DNA from: Rhipidocladum racemiflorum
Taxonomy: Eukaryota; Streptophyta; Magnoliopsida; Poales; Poaceae
Length of the DNA stretch: 64,000 nt
Assembly: GCA_036346355.1 (NCBI GenBank)
Contig: CM070585.1
Span: 8,385,001-8,449,000 of the forward strand
Reading direction: 5' to 3'
Within the stretch, counting starts at the first letter, position 1, and each line of letters starts with the position of its first letter. The position numbers were made by a program, and so were the translations under genes. Below, piece by piece: positions 45,608-58,005 of the stretch. The notes beneath the pieces are model-generated. The model had not been told where the DNA came from, made no database searches, and worked only from the letters and a program-made list of their open reading frames with translations.

Positions 45608-47126
45608 CGAGTCCTTCCAACACCTGAGAGGGTTTTGGGAAGCGGAGCGATGATGGCGATGGCGGCGGCGGCGGAGTGCCGCTGGGCGTGCTGCTGCGGC
45701 GGGAGGTAACGAGCGAGCGGATGGGGCGGCCGGACGTGCTGTGCCGGGAGGCCACCCGCAGCAGCACTCCTCGCCGAGGCCGGGGAGCGCGTCGCCCGCG
45801 ACCCCTTCACCTCCTTCTCCGTCTTCGCGGTATCACATTGCCCCTATGCCTGTCCAGAAGATTCTAGAATTCCTCCCCGAAATTCTGTGTGGGAGACATG
45901 GAGGCCACCCCTGTACATGACTGGCATTCTGCACCTTTTCTCCGTTCCCTTTGGCAGAGTTGTTCCATCTTGTTGGTTAAGATAAAAAATTGTTGCGTTT
46001 CTGCGTGTAAGTTCACGGTGCAAACATCTAGCACTGCGCTAGATATGAAATATTACCTTTGATCCAAATGGTGATCGCGGTAACTTAGTTCACACGCATG
46101 TTCGTCGTGTCTTATTGTTGTGCTGTTACGTTGACCAGTGCTACCATTTGATTTGCTTAGTGGTTGAGTGGTCCTATTTTACCGGGGAGTGGTGCATTTC
46201 TGACGATTGATCACTGATCACTGTGCTTTGTTGACAGATATTTGATGGGCTCCTTCAGGTTTGAGCAGGGAGGAGTGGCTCGCAGTCCTGCCACGTGCTC
46301 TTGTCGTAGGTCGTAGCATTTGTCAAGACAGATAAAGATTTTCAGGCAGTAGGTAAATCAGGCCTATTCTTGTTGAGCTTATTGATGGCACTTTTCTTAA
46401 ATTGAACTAGTCCTTGATAATACAGGCATACAATGTAGTCTTTCATATGACTGGCAGTGCACATGCAGTTACTATTTAGCAGTTTATGTTTAACTCTGGG
46501 GACGAAGTAAGGCATGTTGAACCTTTTGTTTTCATCCCAGTTGGTTGATTAGATGTTACACCATCAGATTTGTTATTCAGTACATTGTCTATGGCTAATG
46601 CTCAATGCAGTTGCGAAAATGGTGCTCTTGTTTAAATTGTCTTTTAGAAACCTGTAAAGTTGAGTGACACCTTTTCTTTTTTGAAACATTCCTTTTGCTG
46701 TTTCAGCTGAAACTTCTGGTACGACTGTGACATTTGTGATAATAGACGAGTGGGTTGTAACGGTAGCATCAGTTGGCGATTCACGTTGCATACTAGAATC
46801 TGCTAATGGTTCAGTATACCATTTGTCAGCTGATCATCGCTTTGACTTCAACCGAGATGAGTAAGTTTTGCCTCTGGTAGTATGTTGTGTATATATTGTG
46901 AATTGTACAATATTTATGATCTGCTCGCTTTCAGGGTCGAACGTGTTACTGCATGTCGAAGCAAGGTTGGGAAACTGAATCTTGTTGGTGGTCCGGAGGT
47001 TTGTCTCATTCACCCTGAATCAATATTGCTCTTGATTTGGATATGTAGTGTGGATGTGTGGTGCATAAGTCACCATTCTGATAATTCCCATTGTCCGAAG
47101 TAACCTGCCACTTATTTATGCTTTAA

Positions 47127-48969
47127 CTAGCAGGGTGACCAGCGCATTTGCATGGCTAGATTTGTTTCAAAGTTTTAGTATCAAATGATATAATAATTTA
47201 GATGTTTGAGGATATATTTACGAATCTTGTAGGTTATTTAGGATTTTAAGACATTGGAAATGACAATAGAAGCTTGAGGGAATATAACATAAAGAATTTA
47301 AGTATTTAACTGACATATGAGTTTGATGGAAGAAAATCATTGAGCATACTAAATTGTCGATGTTCTTAGAAACGTAAGCAGTCTCCATCATGCATGGATC
47401 ATTTAGTTGTATGCCTCTATTCTCCTCCATTAATTACTCTTTTCCAAAATACATGCATGCACATGTACCTCATCTAATCTCAAAGCAATACGTTGATTAT
47501 ATGTACGGCAAATTATCTTATTAGTTGACATGGTATTAGAGTATATTGCTCACGCCTACACGATGCACTATAGGAGACTTACCTTGAACTTATAATCCCA
47601 CAAACGTCGGCTACCCTACCGAACCTTGTCTTCTCACCATCGTTGTCCCTCTCACCAGTGATGGCATGGTCCTATCTACCTAATGGCCACATATTGTTAT
47701 AGGTCATCTTCAATGCAAAACTCCATCTCCTCTCTACCAAAGCTTCCTCATTATCGAACTTATTTGTACATTGATTTCTTCAACAATTCTGACACCCACC
47801 ACTCGTTGTCTTGGCCCTTGGCTCTTTTGACTATAGCTTTTCTCTTTAACAACTTTGGCAAGTAGCACGACATTATCCTTGTCAAATGGCTAAGGTGGGC
47901 AACACGGCATTGTCTTCATCTCTCACACCATTGCCACAGCCCTTCGCTTCCCAGTGGGTCAACGTCTCATTTGGACAAATCGACAACATTGCTCTCTTTC
48001 GTGGTCTCCTCCGACACCATTCATGCTATCCATGTCATAACTTTTATTTTTGTTGTAGTTCATATATAAATCAAATTGCTAATTTTATTTAATTATTTTG
48101 AATTTAGTTATTTACATATTTTACTTTGCAATTGTATGGAAATCAAATTGCAATATTTTACTCTAATTTCAAATTTCTTTGTTGGAGTTTGTATAAAAAT
48201 CCAATTGATAATTTTTTGTTTGATTTTTATTCAGAATTATTGTTGTTTAGGGATTTAATTTTTGAATTCATATCAAAATCAAAATTGCTACTTTATTAAA
48301 TTTTGTATTATGAATTTCAATTATTTTTTTGTTGGAACTCGTGTACTAATCCATTTTCTAATATTTGTTGACATTTTATTATGAATTATATTTATTTAGG
48401 GATTTTAATTAGGAATTCATATGGAAACTAAATTACTAATTTTATTTAATCTATTTTGAAGTTTTATATTTAAGGATTTTACTTTGAAATTGTATGAAAA
48501 TCAAATTACAAATTTTCTTTTGTTTTCTATTTCAAATTTCATATTTTTGGTTGGAATTGATATGCAAATCCAATTGCTAATTTTAATTTTGATTTATAAT
48601 TATTTAGATATGGTAATTTATTTAATTTTTATTCTGAATTTTAGTTATTTCTGTTGGAGTTCATGATAAATCCAATTGGTAATTTTTGTTTATTTTTTAT
48701 TCTAAATTTTTTTATTTAGGGATTTTACTTAGAATTTGTATGGAAATCAAATTCCTTATTTTATTTTATTTTTTATTCTGAATTTTAGGTATTATTTGGA
48801 TTATACTTAACATGGACTCTTTATTTTAATCTGGACCGTTATAATTTGGACCCATCATGATCGATGGTGTAGATCTTTCTCTTTTCCTCCGATTAATGTG
48901 GAATTTTCTAGCGTTGAGTGCAAATGCGGTGGCTTTGTTTGCCTCTGCTTTAATAATATAATAGATAGA
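47127..48969 (-). mobile_element. Helitron-like element in a PP2C intron
   Basis: On the minus strand it begins TCTATCTATTATATTATTAA and ends with a GC-rich stretch and CTAG followed by host T. It sits between host A and T with no target duplication, as Helitrons do. The 1.84 kb interior is AT-rich and made of diverged ~130-bp units (TTGGAGTTTGTATAAAAATC-like, GGGATTTTACTT). No Rep/helicase coding, so non-autonomous. Confidence 0.7.
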
Positions 48970-49514
48970 TTCTCAAAGATGTTGTGTTTTAACTTTTAAG
49001 TGTACTCTATGTCCCTGTTTAATGTAAGCTGCCTTCCAAGTTCCTACATCGTAGCTTATGATACAATAGACTAAATTGCTTGTGCTGTTTGTTTTCAATC
49101 ATAAGGTAGTTCCTATTTTTCACTGTACCCTTTCGAAATTCTTGTTTATTTCGTGTTATGATTATCATTCTCTCTTTTTTATAGGATCCATGAATCTCTG
49201 TGTTGTGTATCTAAATTACTGTTGTCCCTATTTATTTAATTAGGAGTATGTTTATCTTATCTCCATTATTGTAATCCCATCCATCTCTACCTTAATTCTC
49301 ATTTATGTTTAATCCATCATGTGTTGCCAAGGCTAGTTTAATCTATTTGTTTGTTTTGCTATAATCTTTCTGGTTCTAGAAATTGATCGTTTGCCTTTTC
49401 AGATTGGTCCTCTAAGATGTTGGCCAAGTGGCTTGTGCCTATCTAGATCAATAGGGGATTTGGATGTTGGTGAATGTATCATTTCTGTTCCTCATGTGAA
49501 GCAAGTGAAGGTTT

Positions 49515-49596
49515 GCTCATTTCAAAATTCTGCTCTGCACCGCATATCTCTTATTGCTCATTTCAAAATTCTGCTCTGCACCGCGTATCTCTTATT
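49515..49596. repeat. 41-bp tandem duplication
   Basis: The unit GCTCATTTCAAAATTCTGCT... occurs twice, directly after the donor side of PP2C exon 49403-49510, with one A/G change. Confidence 0.85.
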
Positions 49597-50504
49597 GTTC
49601 TAAATATTGTGTGTGAATGACTGCTTGTCGTCGGATACCAACTCAATTTTTCATCTTCTTTGAGATGGCCTCCTCTATAATATTCCACAACGTTTATAGT
49701 TAATGGTGTCATCTGCTTTTAGTTATGACCACTGCAGAGTGCACTGTAGTTCACTGTGACTCTATTTGATTATATAGCGCATTTTGGTTACTGCTATCCA
49801 ATGCTGGAGGCAGAATTACCATTGCAACTGATGGTGTGTAAGATAATTTGACATGTGAAATGGCTCTTCAACGTTCTCGAGGATACCCATCAGTTATAGC
49901 TGCCATTCGAATTGTGAATGTAACTAGTTGACTCTTATCATTTCCCTTGGTTAATCTAAGCAAAGTTTTGGTCGCTCATTTTGCAATATATTTTCTTCTT
50001 ATCTCAAGGAAGCAATCCAACCTCGAGGACTGAGATGATACTATTTGCATCTTGGTGGACACATTACCTCCAGAAAAACTAGCTCCAAGTCCTCCCAGGC
50101 TCCCACAAAGAGGCAGTGGAAGATTGTATTTAATAATATGTTTTTCCGAAAACATCCATATGTATCCTTTAAAATAGATAGATAATATGCTGAGCCTGAT
50201 GTGGTGGAAGAAATATTTGAGGACGGCTCTGCAATGCTTTCTAAAATGTATTCTGTTAACCAGCTTTACAGGCCTTTTTTTTCTCACTTGGGGTAGAAAG
50301 ATTTAGAGCTCTATGAATAATTCTAAGAAGAAAGGGCACAAATGCTCCAATGAACAATAGTAGGATTTCCATTGTTTTTGATGGATATGCGCATCAGTAG
50401 ACACATCTACTTGAAATTAGCTGAATTCTAGCTCAAGGCCAATCATATTTTCACTAATCATCATTATTGTTAATGTGATGGTGATGTCATTGTGAGTATT
50501 GATA

Positions 50505-50805
50505 TCTTAACTATTATAAAGATGAGTTGGTGGTGATGGTGAGTCTGCCAGGCCGTTCTTAGGCCAGAACAGTAGGGGCCTAAGGTCCAGTAGGTGAGTC
50601 ACTATTGCTTTGCTAATCTATAGTTGTAAATCTGCAGGACAACTCAATATAGATGATTTGATTTATTTACTAGCTTACAAAGATATGTTTTGCTTGATAT
50701 GTGTGTTACAGAAAATTGATTTATTGTATGGTTTAAGATTCTGCATTATAATTATGTATTATTCTCTTTTTGAAATTCCGTTGCAACGCACGGGCATCTT
50801 ACTAG
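50505..50805 (+). mobile_element. Short Helitron-like element
   Basis: Begins TCTTAACTATTATAAAGATG and ends CCGTTGCAACGCACGGGCAT then CTTACTAG, before host T. The CCGT...ACGG stem near the 3' end and the CTAG terminus match grass Helitrons. About 301 bp, non-coding, in the PP2C intron before the last exon. Confidence 0.65.
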
Positions 50806-53326
50806 TATCACTGTAACAGAGTAGATGGCGATGAAAGAAGCATCTTCAGCTGATGTAAGATTAGTGATCTTGGGTTTGCAATTACTGTGGTTATCTAGAT
50901 CAGGTACTTGATTGTCTCATATGGCCAACAAACATATATTGCTGTCTGCTAAAGGATAGAATTGTAGGACTTTAAAGAATTATTGGAAACAGTAGATGAG
51001 TTGGCACTTGACACTGCTGATTGATGGTGCCAGCCATGCAGCCACATTTATGTTTCCTTACATGTTAATGTTCAATGTTATCTGTTGGTACCCTTTCCAT
51101 TCCCCACCACCTTGTATCCTCTTATTTTCTCTGGTAATCTACATGTTGATATCCTCAAAGCAGCCAGATCCGGTTGAAGCTATTAATTCTCGGATGTAAC
51201 ATGTGTAGTATCAATAACTTTAACCTATTCTCATCAGCAGCAAAAGAAAGAGTTCTTCAAAAACCAATACATGAGAATTCTAGCCTTCCTTTTAATTGTG
51301 CAAGCTTAGCGTTGAAGCTTAGATGACTAAAATTCAGAGTGCATATGTTTAGCATATCATATGGTTAGTTATGTAGCTTGTTTGGTTGTTCGAGTGTCCT
51401 CAATTCAGTGCAGCTCTTCTTTTTTTCCTGTAATGAGCAGGAATATACTTGTAAGTTGTAATCAGTTGATAGGTTCTTTTTGGGCTAGAAGTTATTTTTT
51501 TAAGATAGATTTAGGAGATGTTTCTAAATCTTTCACTCGATTGATATTTTGTCGAATATTCGTGAAATAAAAATATGTTTGGTCTTTAACATGTAAGAGG
51601 TCTTTCATCTCTTCATTTGTTGTACACCTCGCAATGTTAATTTCTGCTACGCTTATTCATTAACTGCAGGCTTACTACAGGATATGCACTTCATAACATG
51701 TTTGAACCCTCTAGCTGTGCAGTCTGCCAGGTAAGGTTGAAAACTGGTCAGGGGATTTCTGTACACGCCTGCCCATTGCAACACGGAAAATTGCAAGGTT
51801 GGCAAGGTCCTTTCCTGTGCCAAAGCTGTCATGAAAGAAGGAAGCAATGGAGGGGAAACAGCGCCCAAGAGTTATTAATAATTTATTTGGTTATTATTAG
51901 GGGCGGGTCTGGGTGTGGTGCCGGGTATGCACCGGAACCCCCAAAAGTTTAAAAACCATCAGGACATCACCTCTTCAGTAGATCAAATTTGTTGATTAAA
52001 TTGATTCCGATTTTGGTAGTTTGAGATTCGTAAGACCGTAGAACTATTTGTATTACACTTTTAGTAAATTTTGAATATATGTGTTGGATTTATGATGTGG
52101 TAAAACCATTATATAAGACTATAGAGTTATGCATGTGAAGTGTGTACCAATTGAAAAGTTTCTAGTTCCGCAGCTAGTTATTATCTTTGTTATCTAAACT
52201 ACATTATGTGTTTACTACTATAGATGTAAGTATCTAATCTTAGACTGACAATTTGTTCTTTGATGCCTACATGTCTCTTCAGATTCATCTTCAAGAGGTG
52301 TCTTGGCCACGAGAGGCAGGCCTAATCGCTGAAACCATTATTTGATGCCTTCAAACATTCTTTTTTTCATTACCGGAAACATTAGTCAGTTGACCACCAC
52401 ATCATTCTTTTGTTAAATTGACCATTCTAGTCAAGTAATACAAAGTATTCTTGACAAATGGGCTGGAGATTCATTGATCAGTTGGACTAACATAGAAAAG
52501 GCCATCTCGTTCAAAAGAGAAAAAGGAGCAGTCCTTAGCATAACTGGAAGCTTTCCAACGCAATTTCAATGTGTAGAAATCATTGTATAGATGTCTAACG
52601 GATCGTCAATGTTCTTTTGTTAATTTGTAGATGAGTTGATGGTTCAGGAAAAGAAAAGTTCAATGGTGATTGTTTGAATGCTTTAAGCTTACTTTTGAAT
52701 ATTTTTCTTTCAAGAACTCAAATGGATAAGAGATCTTTCTGTTCAAGTCATACAGTGAATAGCTTAGAACCACAAATTGTGAAGCTGGTTTAACGTTCTG
52801 TAAGCGAGGCAATAGCAGGCACATATAATGCCTAACTTGGGCGAAAAGAACTCGATGTTACTTGAATGGGCCTCAGCTGTTGCTGTTGATATTGAAATGA
52901 ATATCAATAGGGTTGGATGTGGAGCTTAACATGTCATTATCGACTTTTTTCAAAATTGGTATAGTTCAATATAAAATCATTTTATTTATCATTTAAGTGG
53001 TTTATTTTAAATTCGAGCGAACAAGCTACTATTGAGCCAAGTCTCGTCAACCTTTTTCGCTCAAAATGAATTAATTTGAATGTTGAACGTATTAGCCACT
53101 ATAATCAAAGCAATTTTGATCTGAGACGGGTTTTTTCCCCACCCCTAAACGTCAGCTTTCAGTCGCCATGAAATTTGATGCGATTCTCTGTACGCCAGAT
53201 CCATTCCAGTACATTGCATGAAAGGATCCATGCAGCTTATCATGTAACTGTCATCCACCCTGACTTGGGACCTTCGCTGGCTATGTGATACCGACTGGTC
53301 GCTTATGATAAACAGCAAAGGCAACT

Positions 53327-53352
53327 ATTCATATGGGTACACCCATATGAAT
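53327..53352. repeat. Perfect 12-bp palindrome with 2-bp centre
   Basis: ATTCATATGGGT, AC, ACCCATATGAAT: a perfect hairpin of 12 bp. It contains two NdeI-like CATATG cores. No gene context known. Confidence 0.8.
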
Positions 53353-55085
53353 GGCACACTGTATGTCATCAGTATAATCAACCTGCATTTTCCAAAATCC
53401 GAGATGACAAAACCTGGGCAAGGGATCTTCGGGGCCAGATGGATCACTCTTTCCTTTCCAGACATCGTCACTTGGCACATCCATCTTTGTCTCCTCTGAA
53501 CCGAAGCAACACGCCGATAAGAAAGCCAGGAAAGTGACCAAGCAAAGACCGGGCAACTACATGCTACAGCGCCCGCCAGACAACAGCTCACCTACTGGGA
53601 TTTGCACGCGCCACCCGACTGCGAGATAAATTTTAGGATGTGTTATACCAATGGAATACATTGAGCAATAGAAATTAGATCAAACTATTAATTCATTGAT
53701 GATATTTCTATTACTCTATTATTAGAGAAAGTATAAATAAATATTAGTTAATTTGATCTATTAGATGGAAAAGAATGAATTTAACGTAGAAACCAAACGG
53801 TAATGTCACGCGTAGATCAGCTAAACTAGATGCTCAGCTCGGCTGTGTGCAAGTATCGTGCGCGGCCTTGGTCTTTCGGCGTTGGTCTTTCGCGGCGTTC
53901 CTTGCGAAGACGACGCGAGGGATTGGTACCGACTACCGAGTCGTGTGTGTGTGAGCTGGGCCTCCTTGTCCACCCTGGCGAAAGTACCCTTGGCCAGGTG
54001 TGAATCGCTCCTGTCTACTTGTTTATGTTATGATATAGGTAAAATCTTAATTCAGGTATGAAAGAACTCGAGTCAATTTAATAAAGAGATAACTTTGCCC
54101 CGTACTGCGTGTGTGCTCCATGTTCTTCTTATTTTGATTTCGTTGGCATGCTATTGATTGATCACGGGTGAATGACTATGTTTTACAACACGACTGCTCT
54201 TTATCCGGGTATGTCGTTCTAAATATATTGTGATTAGATCATTTGTGTTTTCATTATGGTAATCATAACTTGATCACTGCTCAGCGCATGTACTATGAAT
54301 AAATCGGTATTGATCATCAACGGAGAGCCCTCCGCATAAGTGCATGGATGTTCGCCAAGATCTCAAAGAAATTCGGGCAGTTAGGCGAAAAGAAGACAAC
54401 AACCACAGACGTCGTGCTCGAGGCTAATCGAGATCATCTGACTACACACGATAAAATCTATTGTAAACCCTACGTAAGTAGCTACGTAAGTGTATCTATG
54501 CAAATTTTGATCCTGCACATCATTACACCAATCATAATTATGCATAGTACTATTCATTATCATTAACAAAAAAACAAGAACACGCGCGGCGATGGCAGCC
54601 AACGCCTGATATCCTAACACATTGGCTCCTACCCCGGCAGTAGCGGTGGAGTCCGCACTGGTGATGACCGCGGCCAAGCTCCCAAAGCAGCAGAACCCAC
54701 GCCACCGAGCCCGATGGCAGTTCTCGGCGCCTGCGCGGAGGTGGTGTCCCTTCCAAGGTTCACAATTTCGGCGATTATCATGCGAAAATTGTGATTTTAA
54801 GACATATCGATGGGGTACAACATCTAAAATCGGCCGATAAACCGGTTAAATTTAAAAAAAATCCCTGCGCTAGTTGATAGAATCCTTTAATAAACCTACG
54901 AGGTAATCTTGTTTGGTAAAACAACCAGTAATCTAAACAAAGAAATCTAATAATTACGTTGGAAACCAGATTACCACCATTTTCAGGAATCATTTCCCTG
55001 TAAAAAGGTTTCTGAACAGCGCCGTGATTTGGCTGAGCAAAACCTGCTCTAGTGACCATCAGGTTTTGGTCGGTTAATCATTGCT

Positions 55086-55283
55086 TTGGGGGTGGCTGGG
55101 GACATGTCATTGTGGCCCGTATGGAACTACGGATACATGCGCATGTCAGTGGATACGCACCCATTGAACGCCACCCAGCTATACCAATTAGTGTGGGCCA
55201 ATTCAAATTATCACGAAATAATAGCATGTCATCCCAGATTGCGGCACTTTCTTCCATTGAGATCGATGGAGTACCTTAGCTAG
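55086..55283 (+). other. Unrecognised small ORF with ordinary amino-acid mix
   Basis: 65 codons beginning MGVAGDMSLWPVWNYGYM and ending CHPRLRHFLPLRSMEYLS. The composition (Trp, Tyr, His, Asn spread evenly) is more protein-like than that of neighbouring shadow frames, but I recognise no family. It could be one exon of a lost gene. Confidence 0.25.
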
Positions 55284-55360
55284 GGTTGTTCGTCCAAGTT
55301 TCAACTTCATCGTTTGGAGCTTCGATCTTGTCTTAATTAAGATGGTTTGACAGTAGTGTT

Positions 55361-55568
55361 TGTTAGGTTAGTACGGCACACGAAAACTGGACACGAATTT
55401 AACGTGAAGAAATCTTTACGGGAAAAAAAACATAGAAAACAATTCACTATAATGCTTTAAGGATTACATGTACAGGGGGTTGGCTTAAATAGCCAAAAGA
55501 TTCCTAGTTGTAGAAGACCTGACAACCTACTTAGATGGTAAGTTGAGATATTTGAGTTATCTCCAACA
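55361..55568 (-). repeat. Possible solo or truncated LTR
   Basis: 208 bp from TGTTAGGTTAGTACGGCAC to ATCTCCAACA, with TG...CA ends. On the minus strand it is preceded by TTAAGGTGAGGTT, a polypurine-like stretch. No second LTR, PBS or pol in the window and no clear target duplication. Confidence 0.45.
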
Positions 55569-56834
55569 AACCTCACCTTAACTCAAAATCCATAATGATA
55601 TTGTCTCCAGAAAACCCCAAAGGGTAATTAAGCATTGAAAGTTCAAAGGACGGTGCAAATATTAAAGATTGGAACAGTCAATCTAAACACTTCTTGCGAA
55701 GCAAAATTTGAGCAAACTACCAGTACGTCGAGAGAAAGACTGGAACAGTCAAACCAACACAGCTATAACAAAGCAGACGAAGAATCTGGATCTTCAACAA
55801 TTTATAACCTCAGAAAAGTCTGAGTCTGTGCAACTGACCTCCTGAAACAAATGGTCAAAACATCAAACGGCATAAGCCAAGACATCACTTGTGACGCTTG
55901 ATAAATAGGGAAGAACTCATCTCATGTAATTGACATGCTCCATCTGGAATAATAAATTCGGCAAAAAAACGTTCATTGAAAGAGCAAATTACACATGAAA
56001 TAATCACGTACAACAAATTACCTACTAAAATGAAATACATGGTTAAAACTACTCCTGCAAAACTATTAAAATGAAAAGAACTATCATGCTATTAATGTAG
56101 TAAATTGAAGTAGACCCCTCATATTGAGCGAAGACAACAAAACAATGTTGTAGTATTCACTCAAAAGCAAAACTCCTTCTTGCACTTTAATACTTCATCT
56201 CAAACTGAATTGCAGCAAAATTTCACTAATAAAAAGCTACCATTAGGGTGTCCTCAAATTCCAAATTAACATTGTCAAAACCTCCATAATGGTCAACGTA
56301 TCCAAACGATGAATGAAACACCAAATTAACGGTGACGAAACACCAAAGTAATGGTGATGAAACACCAAATACCCAAATGCAGTTGTCTCCTCAACTGACA
56401 TTTTTTCTTCTTCAAAGTTGACGATGAAACATCAAATAAACTGACGATGAACCGTCGAATAAAGTGCTAAGAATTCACTAATGATAAATCGATAATGAAA
56501 TGTCAAATAAATTTCTAATGATAAATCCGCCAATAATAAGAATTGTGCATGAATACCACCAATAATAAACACAAAAGTAACATGCATAATAGCAATTGAA
56601 TTGTGCATCAAATACTGCCAATAATAGACATGAAAGTCTTAATTTGATCAGCCAGCCTGTTATATTAGGAGAAATGATATTAAAAAAAATGTTACGAGGA
56701 ACTGCGCAAACTAAACCCCATCGTTCCTAAGCTCTCTTCATTCATCCCCCCATTACAGCTGTCGACCTAACCTGCTTGCCACCCACGCGCGCGCAACGGC
56801 GCAAACACAAACCCTACAACGCAGAGCCGTGGAC
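55569..56834. other. AT-rich spacer
   Basis: No gene seen. Between 56,220 and 56,480 short words (GATGAAACACCAAAT, ACGATGAAACATCAAATAA) recur as imperfect tandem repeats. Confidence 0.45.
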
Positions 56835-56842
56835 ACACCACG

Positions 56843-57605
56843 CAGGGGCGTAGCTAGGGGCTATCACGGTTGGGCCATGGCCCAACCAATGCTCTGATCC
56901 ACCGAGTATTCCCTAGCCCATACACATGCAGTCAGCAAGAAAATAGAACATCGCGGACTCGCGGGCGCGTGGGGAGCTAGGGGCCGCGGACGGGGAGGAG
57001 TAGCGCCGATCTGATCACGGCATCCGCGAGTCGCAAGTGGGCACCGCCGCTTCTGAATCTTGGCCGGTCAGCCCGCAGGAGCCAAGGCACGCCGCACGTG
57101 AGTGGTGGTCAGCGATCTCTACGTGAGTACGGCAGCACACGCCTACACTGCTCGGCAGTTAGTTCTTCTTCTTCATTGAGCACTTGAGCAGCGTCTCTGC
57201 AGACTTTTGTGGGTAGAAAATTGGTGATGAACTAGCGCCTTAAGTGCTTTTGCTGCTGAAAATTGAATTTGGATAATTGGACTGTGCCTTGTGCTTGTGC
57301 GACTGCTGCGGCAGAGGGCAGGCAGTTGGATTTGGATTGGATCATGGACTCCTTGTATACCTCAAGAAATTTTGTTGTGATGCTTATTTCAGTTAGCAGC
57401 TAGACATAGTAAACAAGATTAGATTGTTAAAAGCTTTTAAATTGCTAACATGCACAAACTGTTACCGATACCATAATTTCCATATCCCTCTAGTTATTAT
57501 ATTTGTATTGTGCTTTTGATACATTATGTATTTATATGTTGTCCTGTTAGATGATTTTTTTTTAAAAAAAGACCAATCTTAACTAAAATTCTGGCTACGC
57601 CACTG
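56843..57605. mobile_element. Non-autonomous hAT element
   Basis: Starts CAGGGGCGTAGCTAGGG and ends CTGGCTACGCCACTG (inverted repeats with few mismatches), flanked by the 8-bp duplication ACACCACG (56835-56842 and 57606-57613). 763 bp, no transposase. End sequence is close to that of the hAT element at 9286-10511 (CAGGGGCGGA). Confidence 0.93.
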
Positions 57606-58005
57606 ACACCACGCCCACGGTCACCACCTCCACTGTTGAAGCCAACCACACCTCCCCCTTCCCCACCACCACCCCTCTCCAGCACGACCTCCCCATCCCC
57701 CTCCCACGACTTCTCCTTCGCCTTCTACCTCTCCTCCCCACTTTCGTCCCCGCCTCCTGCTTTCCACGCCCACCTCCGCGCCCTTCCGCTTCCGGCCGCC
57801 GTGCGAGCCGCCGACATGTCCCGCAGTACTCCACTCAGCCGCGTCGGCAGCGACCTTAGCCACAACAACTGCGCCAAAGCAAACAACTATCAGACGACAA
57901 GCCAGAGCAGAAGCAAGGATAGGGATGGGGACAAGGCTAAGAACAAGGCCTCCCCTTTCTTTTCGAGCCTCGGCGACGCGTGGAGAAGCGAGAGCAGAGA
58001 GACGG
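57606..58005 (+). pseudogene. Gene-like coding fragment cut by hAT and LTR insertions
   Basis: One plus frame is open from before 57636 to the LTR at 58006. It is Pro/Ser-rich, then HDFSFAFYLSSPLSSPPP, then a Ser/Lys-rich stretch ending KASPFFSSLGDAWRSESRE. The HDFSFAFYLS stretch recalls the 'DFSF-' motif of plant membrane-associated kinase regulator-like proteins, but this is weak. The hAT at 56843-57605 splits the upstream part and the retrotransposon at 58006 removes the 3' end. Confidence 0.3.

Larger units (their letters stand above)
45650..51952 (+). pseudogene. Protein phosphatase 2C (PP2C) pseudogene
   Basis: Exon-like blocks are 45650-45829, 46238-46352, 46707-46860, 46935-46998, 49403-49510, about 49790-49915, about 50009-50260 and 51670-51952. 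They read PLGVLLRREVTSERM, LAEAGERVARDP, ETSGTTVTFVIIDEWVVTVA, SVGDSRCILES (a PP2C motif), VTACRSKVGKLNLVGGPE, WPSGLCLSRSIGDLDVGE (another), ITIATDGV, EAIQPRGLR, and a C-terminal CAVCQ...CQSCHE pair. Known family role: Mn/Mg-dependent Ser/Thr dephosphorylation. Lesions: a frame shift at the start; most of the DGH(N/G)G metal-binding segment deleted in exon 2 (IFDG then APSGLSREEW); a stop in place of Trp after ATDGV; a lost AG acceptor before that exon (TACTG); a frameshift after PRGLR; and one in the last exon. Best matched by memory to a rice-type PP2C with a C-terminal CxxC extension. Confidence 0.88.
51953..55360. other. Unassigned spacer downstream of the PP2C pseudogene
   Basis: No gene I can support. 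There is a start-like hAT word (TTAGGGGCGGGTCTGGG) at 51898 without a matching end. 54,757-54,870 resembles the GGTTCACAA...CGGCC...AAACCGGTTAAA words of the hAT MITE family at 8324. 53,640-53,810 contains loosely inverted repeats. Confidence 0.4.

Noticed and set aside
52900..53150. Possible hAT MITE with TAGGGTTGG and CCCACCCCTA ends
   Set aside because: The flanking 8-bp sequences do not match, and the inverted ends are short.
53640..53815. Possible MITE with loosely inverted ATTAGATCAAACTATTAAT words
   Set aside because: No consistent target duplication and the inverted repeats are too diverged.
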